Below, piece by piece: positions 45,826-53,270 of a stretch of DNA of 64,000 nt. A program made the position numbers and the translations under genes. Source of the stretch: Geodermatophilus saharensis. Lineage in GTDB: Bacteria; Actinomycetota; Actinomycetes; Mycobacteriales; Geodermatophilaceae. The notes below the pieces were generated by a model that made no database searches, had not been told where the DNA came from, and was given only the letters and a program-made list of their open reading frames with translations. Where the stretch lies: positions 124,001-188,000 of the forward strand of contig NZ_FZOH01000006.1 of the NCBI RefSeq assembly GCF_900188205.1, written 5' to 3'. Each line of letters starts with the position of its first letter. Within the stretch, counting starts at the first letter, position 1.

Positions 45826-46269
45826 ATGTCGCACCGCGCTACCCCCGGGTACTCCGTCCCTACGACGCTGCACCTGGTCGGCCCCGGCTCGTGGACAGAG
45901 GTGCCCGCCGTGCTGTCCTACGAGGTGAGCGACCCCTTCGCGGTCCGGATCGGGTTCGGCGAACCCGGCGACCCGGCCGACGACGGCATCACCTGGCTGC
46001 TGGGCCGCGAGCTGCTGACCGCGGGCCTCGAGCACCCGGCCGGCGACGGCGACGTGCGGCTGTGGCCGGCCCGCACCAGCGGCGACGTGCTGTACCTGCA
46101 CCTGCGTGCCCCCTCCGGCGAGGCGCTGTTCGAGCTGTCCCGCGCCACGGTGGCCGCCTTCCTGCAGCAGACCGAGGCCCTGGTCCCGACCGGCCAGGAG
46201 ACCGCGGCCCTCGACGTCGACGAGGAGCTGGCCGTCCTGCTCGGCGGCGGCGACCCCGGCGCGCACTGA
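45826..46269 (+). CDS. SsgA-family sporulation/cell division regulator
   Basis: A 147-residue SsgA/SsgB-like protein (SALP). The family features are present: TLHLVGPG, then VPAVLSYEVSDPFAVRIGF, WLLGRELLTAGLEHPAGDGD and FLQQTEALVPTGQE. These proteins occur only in morphologically complex actinobacteria and help position FtsZ rings or control cell-wall remodelling. Only one copy is seen here, placed opposite a sigma/anti-sigma module. ATG at 45826 follows GGAGAGGTC. This gene is a strong clue to the organism's type. Confidence 0.88.
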   Translation: MSHRATPGYSVPTTLHLVGPGSWTEVPAVLSYEVSDPFAVRIGFGEPGDPADDGITWLLGRELLTAGLEHPAGDGDVRLWPARTSGDVLYLHLRAPSGEALFELSRATVAAFLQQTEALVPTGQETAALDVDEELAVLLGGGDPGAH

Positions 46270-46312
46270 CCCCCCGGGGGGACCCCCCGTGAAGGCCCCT
46301 GTGCGGGTCGGG

Positions 46313-46318
46313 TATGGT
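46313..46318 (+). promoter_or_regulatory. -10 element of the tRNA-Gly/Cys/Val cluster promoter
   Basis: TATGGT lies 20 nt before the first tRNA base. A weak -35-like TGAAGG is 17 nt upstream at 46290-46295. Start of a tRNA transcript near here is plausible. Confidence 0.45.
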
Positions 46319-46338
46319 TCTCCCTGCACGACAGCAAC

Positions 46339-46411
46339 GCGGACGTGGCTCAGTTGGTAGAGCATCACCTTGCCAAGGTGAGGGTCGCGGGTTCGAATCC
46401 CGTCGTCCGCT
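46339..46411 (+). tRNA. tRNA-Gly (anticodon GCC)
   Basis: Cloverleaf with acceptor GCGGACG/CGTCCGC, D arm GCTCAGTTGGTAGAGC, anticodon loop TTGCCAA (GCC), T arm GTTCGAAT and discriminator T. No 3' CCA is encoded. Confidence 0.95.
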
Positions 46412-46455
46412 CGGGACCTCGAGCGCTGGTCGCACGACCGGGCGCTCGTGTGTGC

Positions 46456-46526
46456 GGTGGAGTGGCCGAGAGGCGAGGCAACGGCCTGCAAAGCCGTCTA
46501 CACGGGTTCAAATCCCGTCTCCACCT
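46456..46526 (+). tRNA. tRNA-Cys (anticodon GCA)
   Basis: Cloverleaf with acceptor GGTGGAG/CTCCACC, D arm, anticodon loop CTGCAAA (GCA), T arm GTTCAAAT and discriminator T (U), as expected for tRNA-Cys. No 3' CCA encoded. Confidence 0.95.
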
Positions 46527-46575
46527 CGCCTCCTCGCCGAGGGCGGTGGAGCGGGCCGGTCACACGACCGGACTC

Positions 46576-46650
46576 GGGCGATTAGCGCAGTGGTAGCGCG
46601 CTTCCCTGACACGGAAGAGGTCACTGGTTCGAACCCAGTATCGCCCACCA
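46576..46650 (+). tRNA. tRNA-Val (anticodon GAC) with encoded CCA
   Basis: Acceptor GGGCGAT/ATCGCCC, D arm GCGCAGTGGTAGCGC, anticodon loop CTGACAC (GAC), T arm GTTCGAAC, discriminator A at 46647, and CCA encoded at 46648-46650. Unlike its three neighbours in this window, this gene carries the CCA end. Confidence 0.95.
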
Positions 46651-46655
46651 GCACG

Positions 46656-46685
46656 GGAGCCCCGGACCACGCGGTCCGGGGCTCC
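46656..46685 (+). terminator. Hairpin after the tRNA cluster
   Basis: Arms GGAGCCCCGGACC (46656-46668) and GGTCCGGGGCTCC (46673-46685), 4-nt loop. It also lies just beyond the coaE stop, so it may terminate both. Confidence 0.65.
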
Positions 46686-46703
46686 TGTCGTCCCGGGACC
46701 GGC

Positions 46704-47309
46704 TCAGCCCCGCTCCCCCACCACCGGGGCGACGCGCTCGGTCCAGAAGTCCTCGACCTGCCCGGCGAGCGCCTCGGGGGCGCCGCTGTTGTCCAGGACG
46801 ACGTCGGCGACCGCCCGGCGCTGCTCGTCGGTCGCCTGGGCAGCGATGCGGGCCCGGGCGTCGTCCTCGGACAGCCCGCGGCGCACCAGGCGGGCCAGCC
46901 GCGTCTGCAGGTCGGTCTCGACCACCAGCACGAGGTCGAACCGGCCGGCCTGACCGGTCTCCACCAGCAGCGGCACGTCCTGGACGACGACGGCGTCCGG
47001 CGGCGCCGCCGCGACCAGCTCCTGCGCCCGCGCCCGCACCAGCGGGTGGACGATCCCGTCGAGCCGGGCACGCGCCTGCGGGTCGCCGAAGACGATCGAC
47101 GCCAGCGCCGCGCGGTCCAGCGCGCCGCCGGCGGTGAGCACCTGCGGCCCGAACGCGTCGACGACGGCGGCCAGGCCCGGCGTGCCCGGCTCGACGACCT
47201 CCCGCGCGATCGCGTCGGAGTCGACCACCAGCGCTCCACGGGCGGCCAGCAGCGCCGCCACCGTGCTCTTCCCCGACCCGATCCCGCCGGTCAACCCGAT
47301 GCGCAGCAC
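46704..47309 (-). CDS. coaE: Dephospho-CoA kinase
   Basis: A 201-residue P-loop kinase that phosphorylates dephospho-CoA in the last step of coenzyme A synthesis. The P-loop [22 protein letters not shown] and [13 protein letters not shown] blocks fit the family. GTG 47309 gives the usual N-terminus. In actinobacteria coaE commonly lies beside rpsA, as here. The stop is close to the tRNA cluster hairpin. Confidence 0.92.
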   Translation of the reverse strand: MLRIGLTGGIGSGKSTVAALLAARGALVVDSDAIAREVVEPGTPGLAAVVDAFGPQVLTAGGALDRAALASIVFGDPQARARLDGIVHPLVRARAQELVAAAPPDAVVVQDVPLLVETGQAGRFDLVLVVETDLQTRLARLVRRGLSEDDARARIAAQATDEQRRAVADVVLDNSGAPEALAGQVEDFWTERVAPVVGERG

Positions 47310-47467
47310 GCACGGACCGTAACGAGCGCGCAGGACGCGGTCACGGACGGGTAACACCCGTCCGTCCTGCCCGGCGCGTCGCACCAGTCACACCCGTCAC
47401 TCCTCATAACGTCCGCCCCGGCGGTTCCCCACGGAGGGGGACCCGGCCGAGAGAGGCAGGCACCACG

Positions 47468-47731
47468 ATGTCGCTGACCCGCACCACTGCCGCGACCGCC
47501 GGCACCGGCTCCCGCACCCGCGGCCGGCACCGGGTGGAGCGCGCCGGCGGCATCCGGGTCGCGGACCTGCCCGCCGTGCGCGAGCGCCTCGCACGGGAGG
47601 TCGCGCCGGCACGCCGCAGTTTCTGGAGCTGGCTGCTCGACGCCGCCCCGGCCGGCCGGCACACCTGGCAGTCGCTGGCCGCCGCCGGTGGCCGGCCGCG
47701 CTCGGCGTTCGCCATCATCCTCAGCCTCTAG
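47468..47731 (+). CDS. Small uncharacterised basic protein
   Basis: An 87-residue frame with a ribosome-binding-like GAGAGAGGCAGG upstream of its ATG. The N-terminal 30 residues are Thr/Arg-rich; the rest contains RRSFWSWLLDAAPAGRHTWQ and a hydrophobic end. No known domain is recognised. It lies between coaE and the rpsA terminator. Codon use is typical of the window, but conservation cannot be judged, so it may not be a real gene. Confidence 0.45.
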   Translation: MSLTRTTAATAGTGSRTRGRHRVERAGGIRVADLPAVRERLAREVAPARRSFWSWLLDAAPAGRHTWQSLAAAGGRPRSAFAIILSL

Positions 47732-47809
47732 CCCGGGTCTGCCCGCCCGGACGGGGATGCCGGGCGGGCGCCCGCCCTCCGCAGGCCGGTCGCACGGCCC
47801 GCGGACGCG

Positions 47810-47847
47810 ACAGAGGCCCAGGACCTGTGCGGGTCCTGGGCCTCTGT
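47810..47847. terminator. rpsA terminator hairpin
   Basis: Perfect 16-bp arms ACAGAGGCCCAGGACC (47810-47825) and 47832-47847 with a 6-nt loop, 30 nt beyond the rpsA stop. The small plus-strand gene also ends before it. Confidence 0.75.
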
Positions 47848-47877
47848 CGTCGATCAGACCGTCAGCCGGTCAGCGGG

Positions 47878-49344
47878 TCACTCCCCGCCGGCGAGCTTGG
47901 CCCGCAGCGCGGCGAGCGCCTCGTCGCTGGCCAGCGTGCCACCGGAGGTGTCGCCGGTGGTGGCGGTGTCACCGCCGGAGGAGTAGTTGCCCCCGGCAGC
48001 AGCCTCGGCGTCGGCCTCGCGGGCCGCGGCGATCTGCTTGCGGTGCGCCTCGAAGCGGGCCTGGGCCTCGGCGTACTGCCGCTCCCAGGTCTCGCGGGCC
48101 TCCTCGTAACCCTCGAGCCACTCGCCGGTCTCCGGGTCGAAGCCCTCGGGGTAGATGTAGTTGCCCTGCTCGTCGTAGGACGCGGCCATGCCGTAGGCGG
48201 CGGGGTCGAACTGCTCCTCGTCGCCGATGACGCCCTCGTTGGCCTGCTTGAGCGACAGCGAGATGCGGCGCCGGTCGAGGTCGATGTCGATGACCTTGAC
48301 CAGGAGCTCGTCGCCGACCTGCACGACCTGCTCGGGGATCTCCACGTGGCGCTCGGCCAGCTCGGAGATGTGGACCAGACCCTCGATGCCCTCGTCGACC
48401 CGGACGAACGCGCCGAAGGGCACCAGCTTGGTGACCTTGCCCGGCACGACCTGGCCGATCTGGTGGGTGCGCGCGAACTGACGCCACGGGTCCTCCTGCG
48501 TCGCCTTCAGCGACAGGGAGACCCGCTCGCGGTCGAGGTCGACGTCGAGGACCTCGACGGTGACCTCCTGGCCGACCTCGACCACCTCGGAGGGGTGGTC
48601 GATGTGCTTCCAGGACAGCTCGGAGACGTGCACGAGGCCGTCCACGCCGCCGAGGTCGACGAACGCGCCGAAGTTGACGATCGAGGAGACGACGCCGGTG
48701 CGCACCTGGCCGCGGGCGAGCTTGTTGAGGAACTCGCTGCGGACCTCGGACTGCGTCTGCTCCAGCCACTGCCGGCGGGACAGCACGACGTTGTTGCGGT
48801 TCTTGTCGAGCTCGATGATCTTGGCCTCGAGCTCGCGGCCCACGTAGGGCTGCAGGTCGCGGACGCGGCGCATCTCGACCAGCGACGCGGGGAGGAACCC
48901 GCGCAGGCCGATGTCGAGGATGAGACCGCCCTTGACGACCTCGATGACGGTGCCGGTGACGACCTCGTCGGCTTCCTTCTTCGCCTCGATCGTGCCCCAG
49001 GCGCGCTCGTACTGGGCGCGCTTCTTGGACAGGATCAGGCGGCCTTCCTTGTCCTCCTTCTGGAGGACGAGGGCTTCCACCTCGTCGCCGACCTTGACGA
49101 CCTCGTTGGGGTCGACGTCGTGCTTGATGGACAGCTCGCGCGAGGGGATGACGCCCTCGGTCTTGTAGCCGATGTCCAGCAGCACCTCGTCCCGGTCGAC
49201 CTTGACGATGACGCCTTCGACGATGTCGCCGTCGTTGAAGTACTTGATCGTCTGGTCGATCGCGGCGAGGAAGTCCTCGGCGGTGCCGATGTCGTTCACC
49301 GCGATCTGGGGAGTGCTGTCAGGACGGACCTGGGTGGAGGTCAT
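47878..49344 (-). CDS. rpsA: 30S ribosomal protein S1
   Basis: A 488-residue protein with four S1 RNA-binding repeats (about residues 37-105, 122-188, 209-277 and 294-363), visible as recurring GFLPASLVE, FGAFVDLGGVDGLVHVSELS and FGAFVRVDEGIEGLVHISEL units, then a charged, disordered C-terminal tail. The ATG at 49344 gives the usual short N-terminus; a longer frame exists upstream but is Arg/Gly-rich. S1 helps the ribosome bind mRNA. Co-location with coaE and polA is the usual actinobacterial order. Confidence 0.95.
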   Translation of the reverse strand: MTSTQVRPDSTPQIAVNDIGTAEDFLAAIDQTIKYFNDGDIVEGVIVKVDRDEVLLDIGYKTEGVIPSRELSIKHDVDPNEVVKVGDEVEALVLQKEDKEGRLILSKKRAQYERAWGTIEAKKEADEVVTGTVIEVVKGGLILDIGLRGFLPASLVEMRRVRDLQPYVGRELEAKIIELDKNRNNVVLSRRQWLEQTQSEVRSEFLNKLARGQVRTGVVSSIVNFGAFVDLGGVDGLVHVSELSWKHIDHPSEVVEVGQEVTVEVLDVDLDRERVSLSLKATQEDPWRQFARTHQIGQVVPGKVTKLVPFGAFVRVDEGIEGLVHISELAERHVEIPEQVVQVGDELLVKVIDIDLDRRRISLSLKQANEGVIGDEEQFDPAAYGMAASYDEQGNYIYPEGFDPETGEWLEGYEEARETWERQYAEAQARFEAHRKQIAAAREADAEAAAGGNYSSGGDTATTGDTSGGTLASDEALAALRAKLAGGE

Positions 49345-49558
49345 GTGGTCGAGTGCTCCGGACGGGGGATGCGTAGGGACGGGGGTACCGCGGCCGGGTG
49401 ACCGCGGGAGCGGGGAGAGCCGGCGCGCGCCGATCCCTTGCGGGTACAGCACTGACAGACCTCTGGCGCATCCCCATGGTACGGACGCGAGCGCACGCGG
49501 GTCCACCTGGGTGGGCGACCTCTGCCCGGAGCCCGCGGCGTGTCACGATCGGCGTGTC

Positions 49559-50398
49559 ATGAGCCTGCCGCCCGCGCTCCCCCTGGGCCCCGACGGCTAC
49601 CCCGCGGCGGGCGGCGTCGAGCGCCGGCCGGCCGGCGCCGCCGAGTCGGCGCGGGCCAACCGCGGCTGGTGGGACGCCGCGGCCCCGGCCTACCTCGCCG
49701 AGCACGGCGCCGACCTCGGCGACGTGGACTTCCTCTGGTGCCCGGAGGGGCTGCGGGAGGCCGACGCGCACCTGCTCGGCGACGTCGCCGGGCGGCGGGT
49801 GCTCGAGATCGGCTGCGGCTCGGCGCCGTGCGCCCGGTGGCTGCGCCGCGCCGGTGCCGACGTCGTCGCGGTGGACCTGTCGGCGGGGATGCTGGCGCGG
49901 GCCGCGGAGCTCAACCGGTCCACCGGGGTCGCCGTGCCGCTGCTGCAGGCCGACGCCGGCGCGCTGCCGCTGGCGGAGGCGTCCTTCGACGTCGTCTGCT
50001 CGGCGTTCGGCGGCCTGCCGTTCGTGGCCGACGTCGAGGGGGCGCTGGCCGAGGCGGCCCGGGTGCTGCGGCCGGGCGGGCGGTTCGCCGCCTCGGTCAA
50101 CCACCCCTTCCGCTGGCCGCTGCCGGACTCCCCCGACCCCGACGACCTGCGGGTCGTGTCGTCCTACTTCGACCGCCGGCCGTACGTGGAGACCGACGGC
50201 GGGGGGCGCGCCGTCTACGTCGAGCACCACCGCACGGTCGGTGACTGGGTGCGCGCGGTGGTCGGCGCCGGCCTGGTGCTCGACGACCTCGTCGAGCCGG
50301 AGTGGACGCCGGGGCGCACGCAGGAGTGGGGGCAGTGGTCACCCGCCCGGGGCGCGCTGGTCCCCGGGACGCTCATCGTGGTGGCGCACCGCCGCTGA
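49559..50398 (+). CDS. Class I SAM-dependent methyltransferase
   Basis: A 279-residue methyltransferase with motif I in VLEIGCGSAPCARWL, DVVAVDLSAGMLARA (motif II), and ADAGALPLAEASFDVVCSAF (motif III/IV). The family is broad and no substrate can be assigned. It is preceded by a 214-bp region and its 3' end overlaps the convergent HxlR gene by 26 nt. Start is the ATG at 49559; the upstream frame is open but Arg/Gly-rich. Confidence 0.8.
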   Translation: MSLPPALPLGPDGYPAAGGVERRPAGAAESARANRGWWDAAAPAYLAEHGADLGDVDFLWCPEGLREADAHLLGDVAGRRVLEIGCGSAPCARWLRRAGADVVAVDLSAGMLARAAELNRSTGVAVPLLQADAGALPLAEASFDVVCSAFGGLPFVADVEGALAEAARVLRPGGRFAASVNHPFRWPLPDSPDPDDLRVVSSYFDRRPYVETDGGGRAVYVEHHRTVGDWVRAVVGAGLVLDDLVEPEWTPGRTQEWGQWSPARGALVPGTLIVVAHRR

Positions 50399-50864
50399 CC
50401 GCGGCGGCCGGGGGCTGCACCGCCGGGACGGGGCGGACGTCGCGGGCCCCGGACAGCTCGTGGCCGGCGTCGCAGACCAGGGCGAGGTGCACCCGCTCGC
50501 CGCAGTCGCGGTGCCGCAGCCCCAGCGGGGCCTCGCCGTCCTCGGACAGGTACCGGTCCCCCCAGGCCATGAGCGCGACCAGCGCCGGGTAGAGGTCGAG
50601 GCCCTTCTGCGTCAGCCGGTACTCGTGCCGCTGCCGCTCCCCCTCCGCCCGGTACGGGACCCGCCGCAGGAGGCCCTCCGCCACGAGGGTGTTGAGCCGG
50701 TCGGTGAGGACGGCGCGGGGTGCGCCGAGCACCCGCTGGAGGTCGGCGAACCGGCGCACGCCGAGGAACGCCTCGCGCAGCACCAGCAGGCTCCACTTCT
50801 CCCCGACGACGGCCAGCGTGCCCGCGACCGAGCAGCGCGACCGGTCCCATCCGGATTCGTCCAC
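50373..50864 (-). CDS. HxlR-family transcriptional regulator
   Basis: A 163-residue winged-helix regulator. The HxlR core is visible: WSLLVLREAFLGVRRFADLQ, then RAVLTDRLNTLVAEGLLRRV and YRLTQKGLDLYPALVALM. A Cys pair (RHRDCGERVHLALVCDAGH) follows, typical of an extended HxlR group that may sense redox change or an electrophile. It is divergent from the GNAT gene across an intergenic operator-like palindrome at 50883-50903. GTG start. Confidence 0.88.
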   Translation of the reverse strand: MDESGWDRSRCSVAGTLAVVGEKWSLLVLREAFLGVRRFADLQRVLGAPRAVLTDRLNTLVAEGLLRRVPYRAEGERQRHEYRLTQKGLDLYPALVALMAWGDRYLSEDGEAPLGLRHRDCGERVHLALVCDAGHELSGARDVRPVPAVQPPAAAVSGGAPPR

Positions 50865-50870
50865 GAGTCC

Positions 50871-50903
50871 AGCATACCGCGCTGAGTTCGCTTGACGAAC
50901 TCA
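50871..50903. promoter_or_regulatory. HxlR operator and divergent promoters
   Basis: Perfect 8-bp arms TGAGTTCG (50883-50890) and CGAACTCA (50896-50903) are separated by CTTGA. On the minus strand a -35 TTCGTC inside the palindrome lies 17 nt from TATGCT (50871-50876). On the plus strand TTGACG (50892-50897) lies 17 nt before CACAGT. Binding would therefore block both promoters, which is the usual autorepression layout. Confidence 0.6.
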
Positions 50904-50946
50904 CTCGGGAGGAGCACAGTTCGCCCCACGAACCCAGGAGGTCGGG

Positions 50947-51441
50947 ATGGACATCACCGTGGACACCAGGCCCGTCCGGCCGGACGACGCCCCGCTGTTC
51001 TGCCGGCTGTGGGACCGGCTCTCCCCCGAGACGGTCTACCGGCGCTTCCACGCCCCGCTGCGCCGGCCGCCGTTCGGCGCAGCCCGGCTCGTCCAGGTCG
51101 ACCACGACCTGCGGGAGGCGCTGGTCGCCGTCGTCGGCGGCGAGGTGGTCGGGGTGGCGCGCTACGACCGCTCCCCCGAGGACCCGGCCACGGCCGACGT
51201 CGCCGTGGTGGTCGAGGACGCCTGGCAGGGCGTCGGCATCGGCCGCCAGCTGCTCGGCGAGCTCACCGGGCTGGCCGCCCGGCGCGGCGTGCACGCCCTC
51301 ACCGCCGACGTCCAGGCCGACAACGACCGCATGGTCGGGCTGCTGCGCCGGCTGCTCCCGGACGCCGTCCTCACCCCCACCGCCGGCGTCTACGCCGTGC
51401 ACGGCCCCCTGACCGGCGCACCGGTGCCGGCCGCCGCCTGA
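50947..51441 (+). CDS. GNAT-family N-acetyltransferase
   Basis: A 164-residue GNAT. The acetyl-CoA binding pattern R/Q-x2-G-x-G/A is in EDAWQGVGIGRQLLGEL; RPVRPDDAPLFCRLWDRLSP is the N-terminal strand region. It has AGGAGG 6 nt before the ATG. It is controlled by the divergent HxlR gene according to the operator, and a small basic protein gene follows in the same operon. Substrate unknown. Confidence 0.82.
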   Translation: MDITVDTRPVRPDDAPLFCRLWDRLSPETVYRRFHAPLRRPPFGAARLVQVDHDLREALVAVVGGEVVGVARYDRSPEDPATADVAVVVEDAWQGVGIGRQLLGELTGLAARRGVHALTADVQADNDRMVGLLRRLLPDAVLTPTAGVYAVHGPLTGAPVPAAA

Positions 51442-51458
51442 CCCGAGAGGAGACCGTC

Positions 51459-51602
51459 GTGTCCCGTCTGCGCACCACCCTCGCCGAGCACCGCCTCGCC
51501 CGTGCCCGCCGGCGCGAGGACCGCGCCCTCGAGCGCCTGCTCACCCGGGCGCCGACCGTCGAGTCCGCCCACGAGCTGCGCGCCATCGCCGCCCGCCGCT
51601 GA
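51459..51602 (+). CDS. Small arginine-rich protein following the GNAT gene
   Basis: A 47-residue protein, GTG start with GAGAGGAGA 5 nt upstream, 17 nt after the GNAT stop. About a quarter of the residues are Arg and several Ala/Glu blocks suggest a single amphipathic helix. The strong ribosome binding site and spacing support translation. Function unknown; it may bind nucleic acid or a partner protein. Confidence 0.55.
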   Translation: MSRLRTTLAEHRLARARRREDRALERLLTRAPTVESAHELRAIAARR

Positions 51603-51617
51603 GGGCACACTGGCCGG

Positions 51618-53153
51618 GTGACCGGGGACGACGAGGCGGCCTTCGGCCGCTTCGTCGCCGCCGAGCGCGACGCCCTCCTGGACGAGGCGCTGCGGCTGAC
51701 GGGGGACCCGGTCCGGGCCGAGGACGCCGTCCAGTCCGCCCTCGCGTCGGCCCGACTGCGCTGGGGACGCCGGGGCGCGGACCCCGCGGTGACCGCGGCC
51801 GACGCCCTGGCCCGCACCGCCGCCCGCCGCGGCCTGCTCGGCGGCGGCGGACAGGTCCTCGAGTCGCTCGACGGCGCCGCGGCCGGCCCGCCGGCGCGCT
51901 GGCGGCTGGATGTCTCCGCCGCCGCGGCCGACGCGCTCGCCCGGGTCCGCCGGCGCCGCCGGCTGCGGGCCGGAGCCGCGGCCGCCGTCCTGGCCGCGGC
52001 GGCCGCCGTCGCCCCGCAGGTGCTCCCGCCGCGGCACGCGCCGGCGGCTCCCGGGGCCGACGACGGCGGCGTGCTGACGGGACCGGCCCGCGGCCCGCTC
52101 GCCGCCGATCCCGCGTTCGTCGCGGCCGTGCGGTCGGCGGCACCGGGCGGGGAGGGCCGCGTCGTCCTCGCCACCGACACCCCGCACGGCCGGGTGGTGC
52201 TGCTGGCGGGGAGCGCCGGCGGGGTCTGGCTGACCGGTCCGGTGGGCGCGGCACCCGGGGCCCTGACCCCCGCCGCCACCGCGTCCCCGGAGCCGGACCG
52301 GCCGGCGTCCCTGCTGCTCGGCGGTCCCGGACCGGCGACCCTGGTCGTGGTGGCCGCCCCCGGCGACGAGGTCGAGGTGTCCCGGCGGCTGGAGGTCGAC
52401 CGGCGGGGCGCGACCGGCCGCACGTGGGAGCCGGTGCCGGTCGACGACGGCGTCGCGGTCACCGTCGTCCCGACGACGCCGCTCGGCGCGGGCACCGCCG
52501 TCCGCGTGCTGCGCGACGGGCGGCCGGTCCACCGTGGCGCACCGGCCACCTCCGGTCCCCCGGCCGGGGCGGCCGTCGTCCCGCCGCTGGAGCCGGTGCG
52601 GCCGGCGGCCGTGCGCCCGGCCCCCCGGCTGGTCGCCGAGGCGCTCACCGAGGTCGCCGTCCCGCTGGCCGCCGACCCGGCAGAGCTCGAGCCGCGACTG
52701 CTGTGGTCGGGGACCCTGCCGCTGGCCGACGTGCCGGGCACCGTGGCCGTCGTCGTGGCGCGCAGCCCGCAGGGCGGCCTGGTGGTCACCACCCGGGCCG
52801 GCCAGCTGGGCCGCAGCGGCGCCGGGCGGACCGTGGGGTGCGGGCTGGAGACGGCGCCGGGGTCGACCGACGTGGCCGGGCTGACCGTGGCCGGGGTCTG
52901 CGACCTGTCCTCCCCGGAGACCGAGCCCTCCGACCAGGGCCGCTGGCTGGTGGTCACCGCGCCGGCCGCGGCGATCGCCGCCGACGTCCTCGACGCGCGC
53001 GGCAGCGTGCTGACCACCGTCGCGCTGGCCGACGGCGGGGGAAGCGCGCTGCTGCCGGCCGGCGCGCGGGAGATGCGCACGATCGACGGCGCCGGGCGGA
53101 CCCTCGCCGAGGTCCCGATCGGCGCCGCGACCCCCGTCCCGTTCGGCCGGTGA
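51618..53153 (+). CDS. Membrane protein with sigma-70 region-2-like N-terminus
   Basis: A 511-residue protein of no recognised family. The first 80 residues resemble region 2 of SigE-type ECF sigma factors (DDEAAFGRFVAAERDALLDE, then LTGDPVRAEDAVQSAL), but the matching region 4 is absent. Residues about 110-130 form one transmembrane helix and the rest is an external beta-rich, Pro/Ala-rich region. GTG start 15 nt after the previous stop. It may be a fusion in which a sigma-derived domain faces the cytosol; whether it still binds polymerase is unknown. Confidence 0.5.
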   Translation: MTGDDEAAFGRFVAAERDALLDEALRLTGDPVRAEDAVQSALASARLRWGRRGADPAVTAADALARTAARRGLLGGGGQVLESLDGAAAGPPARWRLDVSAAAADALARVRRRRRLRAGAAAAVLAAAAAVAPQVLPPRHAPAAPGADDGGVLTGPARGPLAADPAFVAAVRSAAPGGEGRVVLATDTPHGRVVLLAGSAGGVWLTGPVGAAPGALTPAATASPEPDRPASLLLGGPGPATLVVVAAPGDEVEVSRRLEVDRRGATGRTWEPVPVDDGVAVTVVPTTPLGAGTAVRVLRDGRPVHRGAPATSGPPAGAAVVPPLEPVRPAAVRPAPRLVAEALTEVAVPLAADPAELEPRLLWSGTLPLADVPGTVAVVVARSPQGGLVVTTRAGQLGRSGAGRTVGCGLETAPGSTDVAGLTVAGVCDLSSPETEPSDQGRWLVVTAPAAAIAADVLDARGSVLTTVALADGGGSALLPAGAREMRTIDGAGRTLAEVPIGAATPVPFGR

Positions 53154-53154
53154 C

Positions 53155-53268
53155 GTGCGGGAACGGCCCTCCTGCAGGGTCCCGCCGCGAGCCGGTGAGG
53201 TGCGGGAACGGTCCTCCTGCAGGGTCCCGCCGCGAGCCTGCGAGCGGTGGGGGGCAGGAGGGTCCTTC
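53155..53268. repeat. Dispersed palindromic repeat, copy C, with internal 45-bp tandem duplication
   Basis: Same ends as copies A and B (GTGCGGGAACGGCCCTC ... GAGGGTCCTTC). The first half, 45 bp, is duplicated in tandem (53155-53199 and 53200-53244, nearly identical). The 3' end is 2 nt from the polA stop. All three copies keep the same placement relative to a minus-strand stop codon. Confidence 0.75.
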
Positions 53269-53270
53269 GC

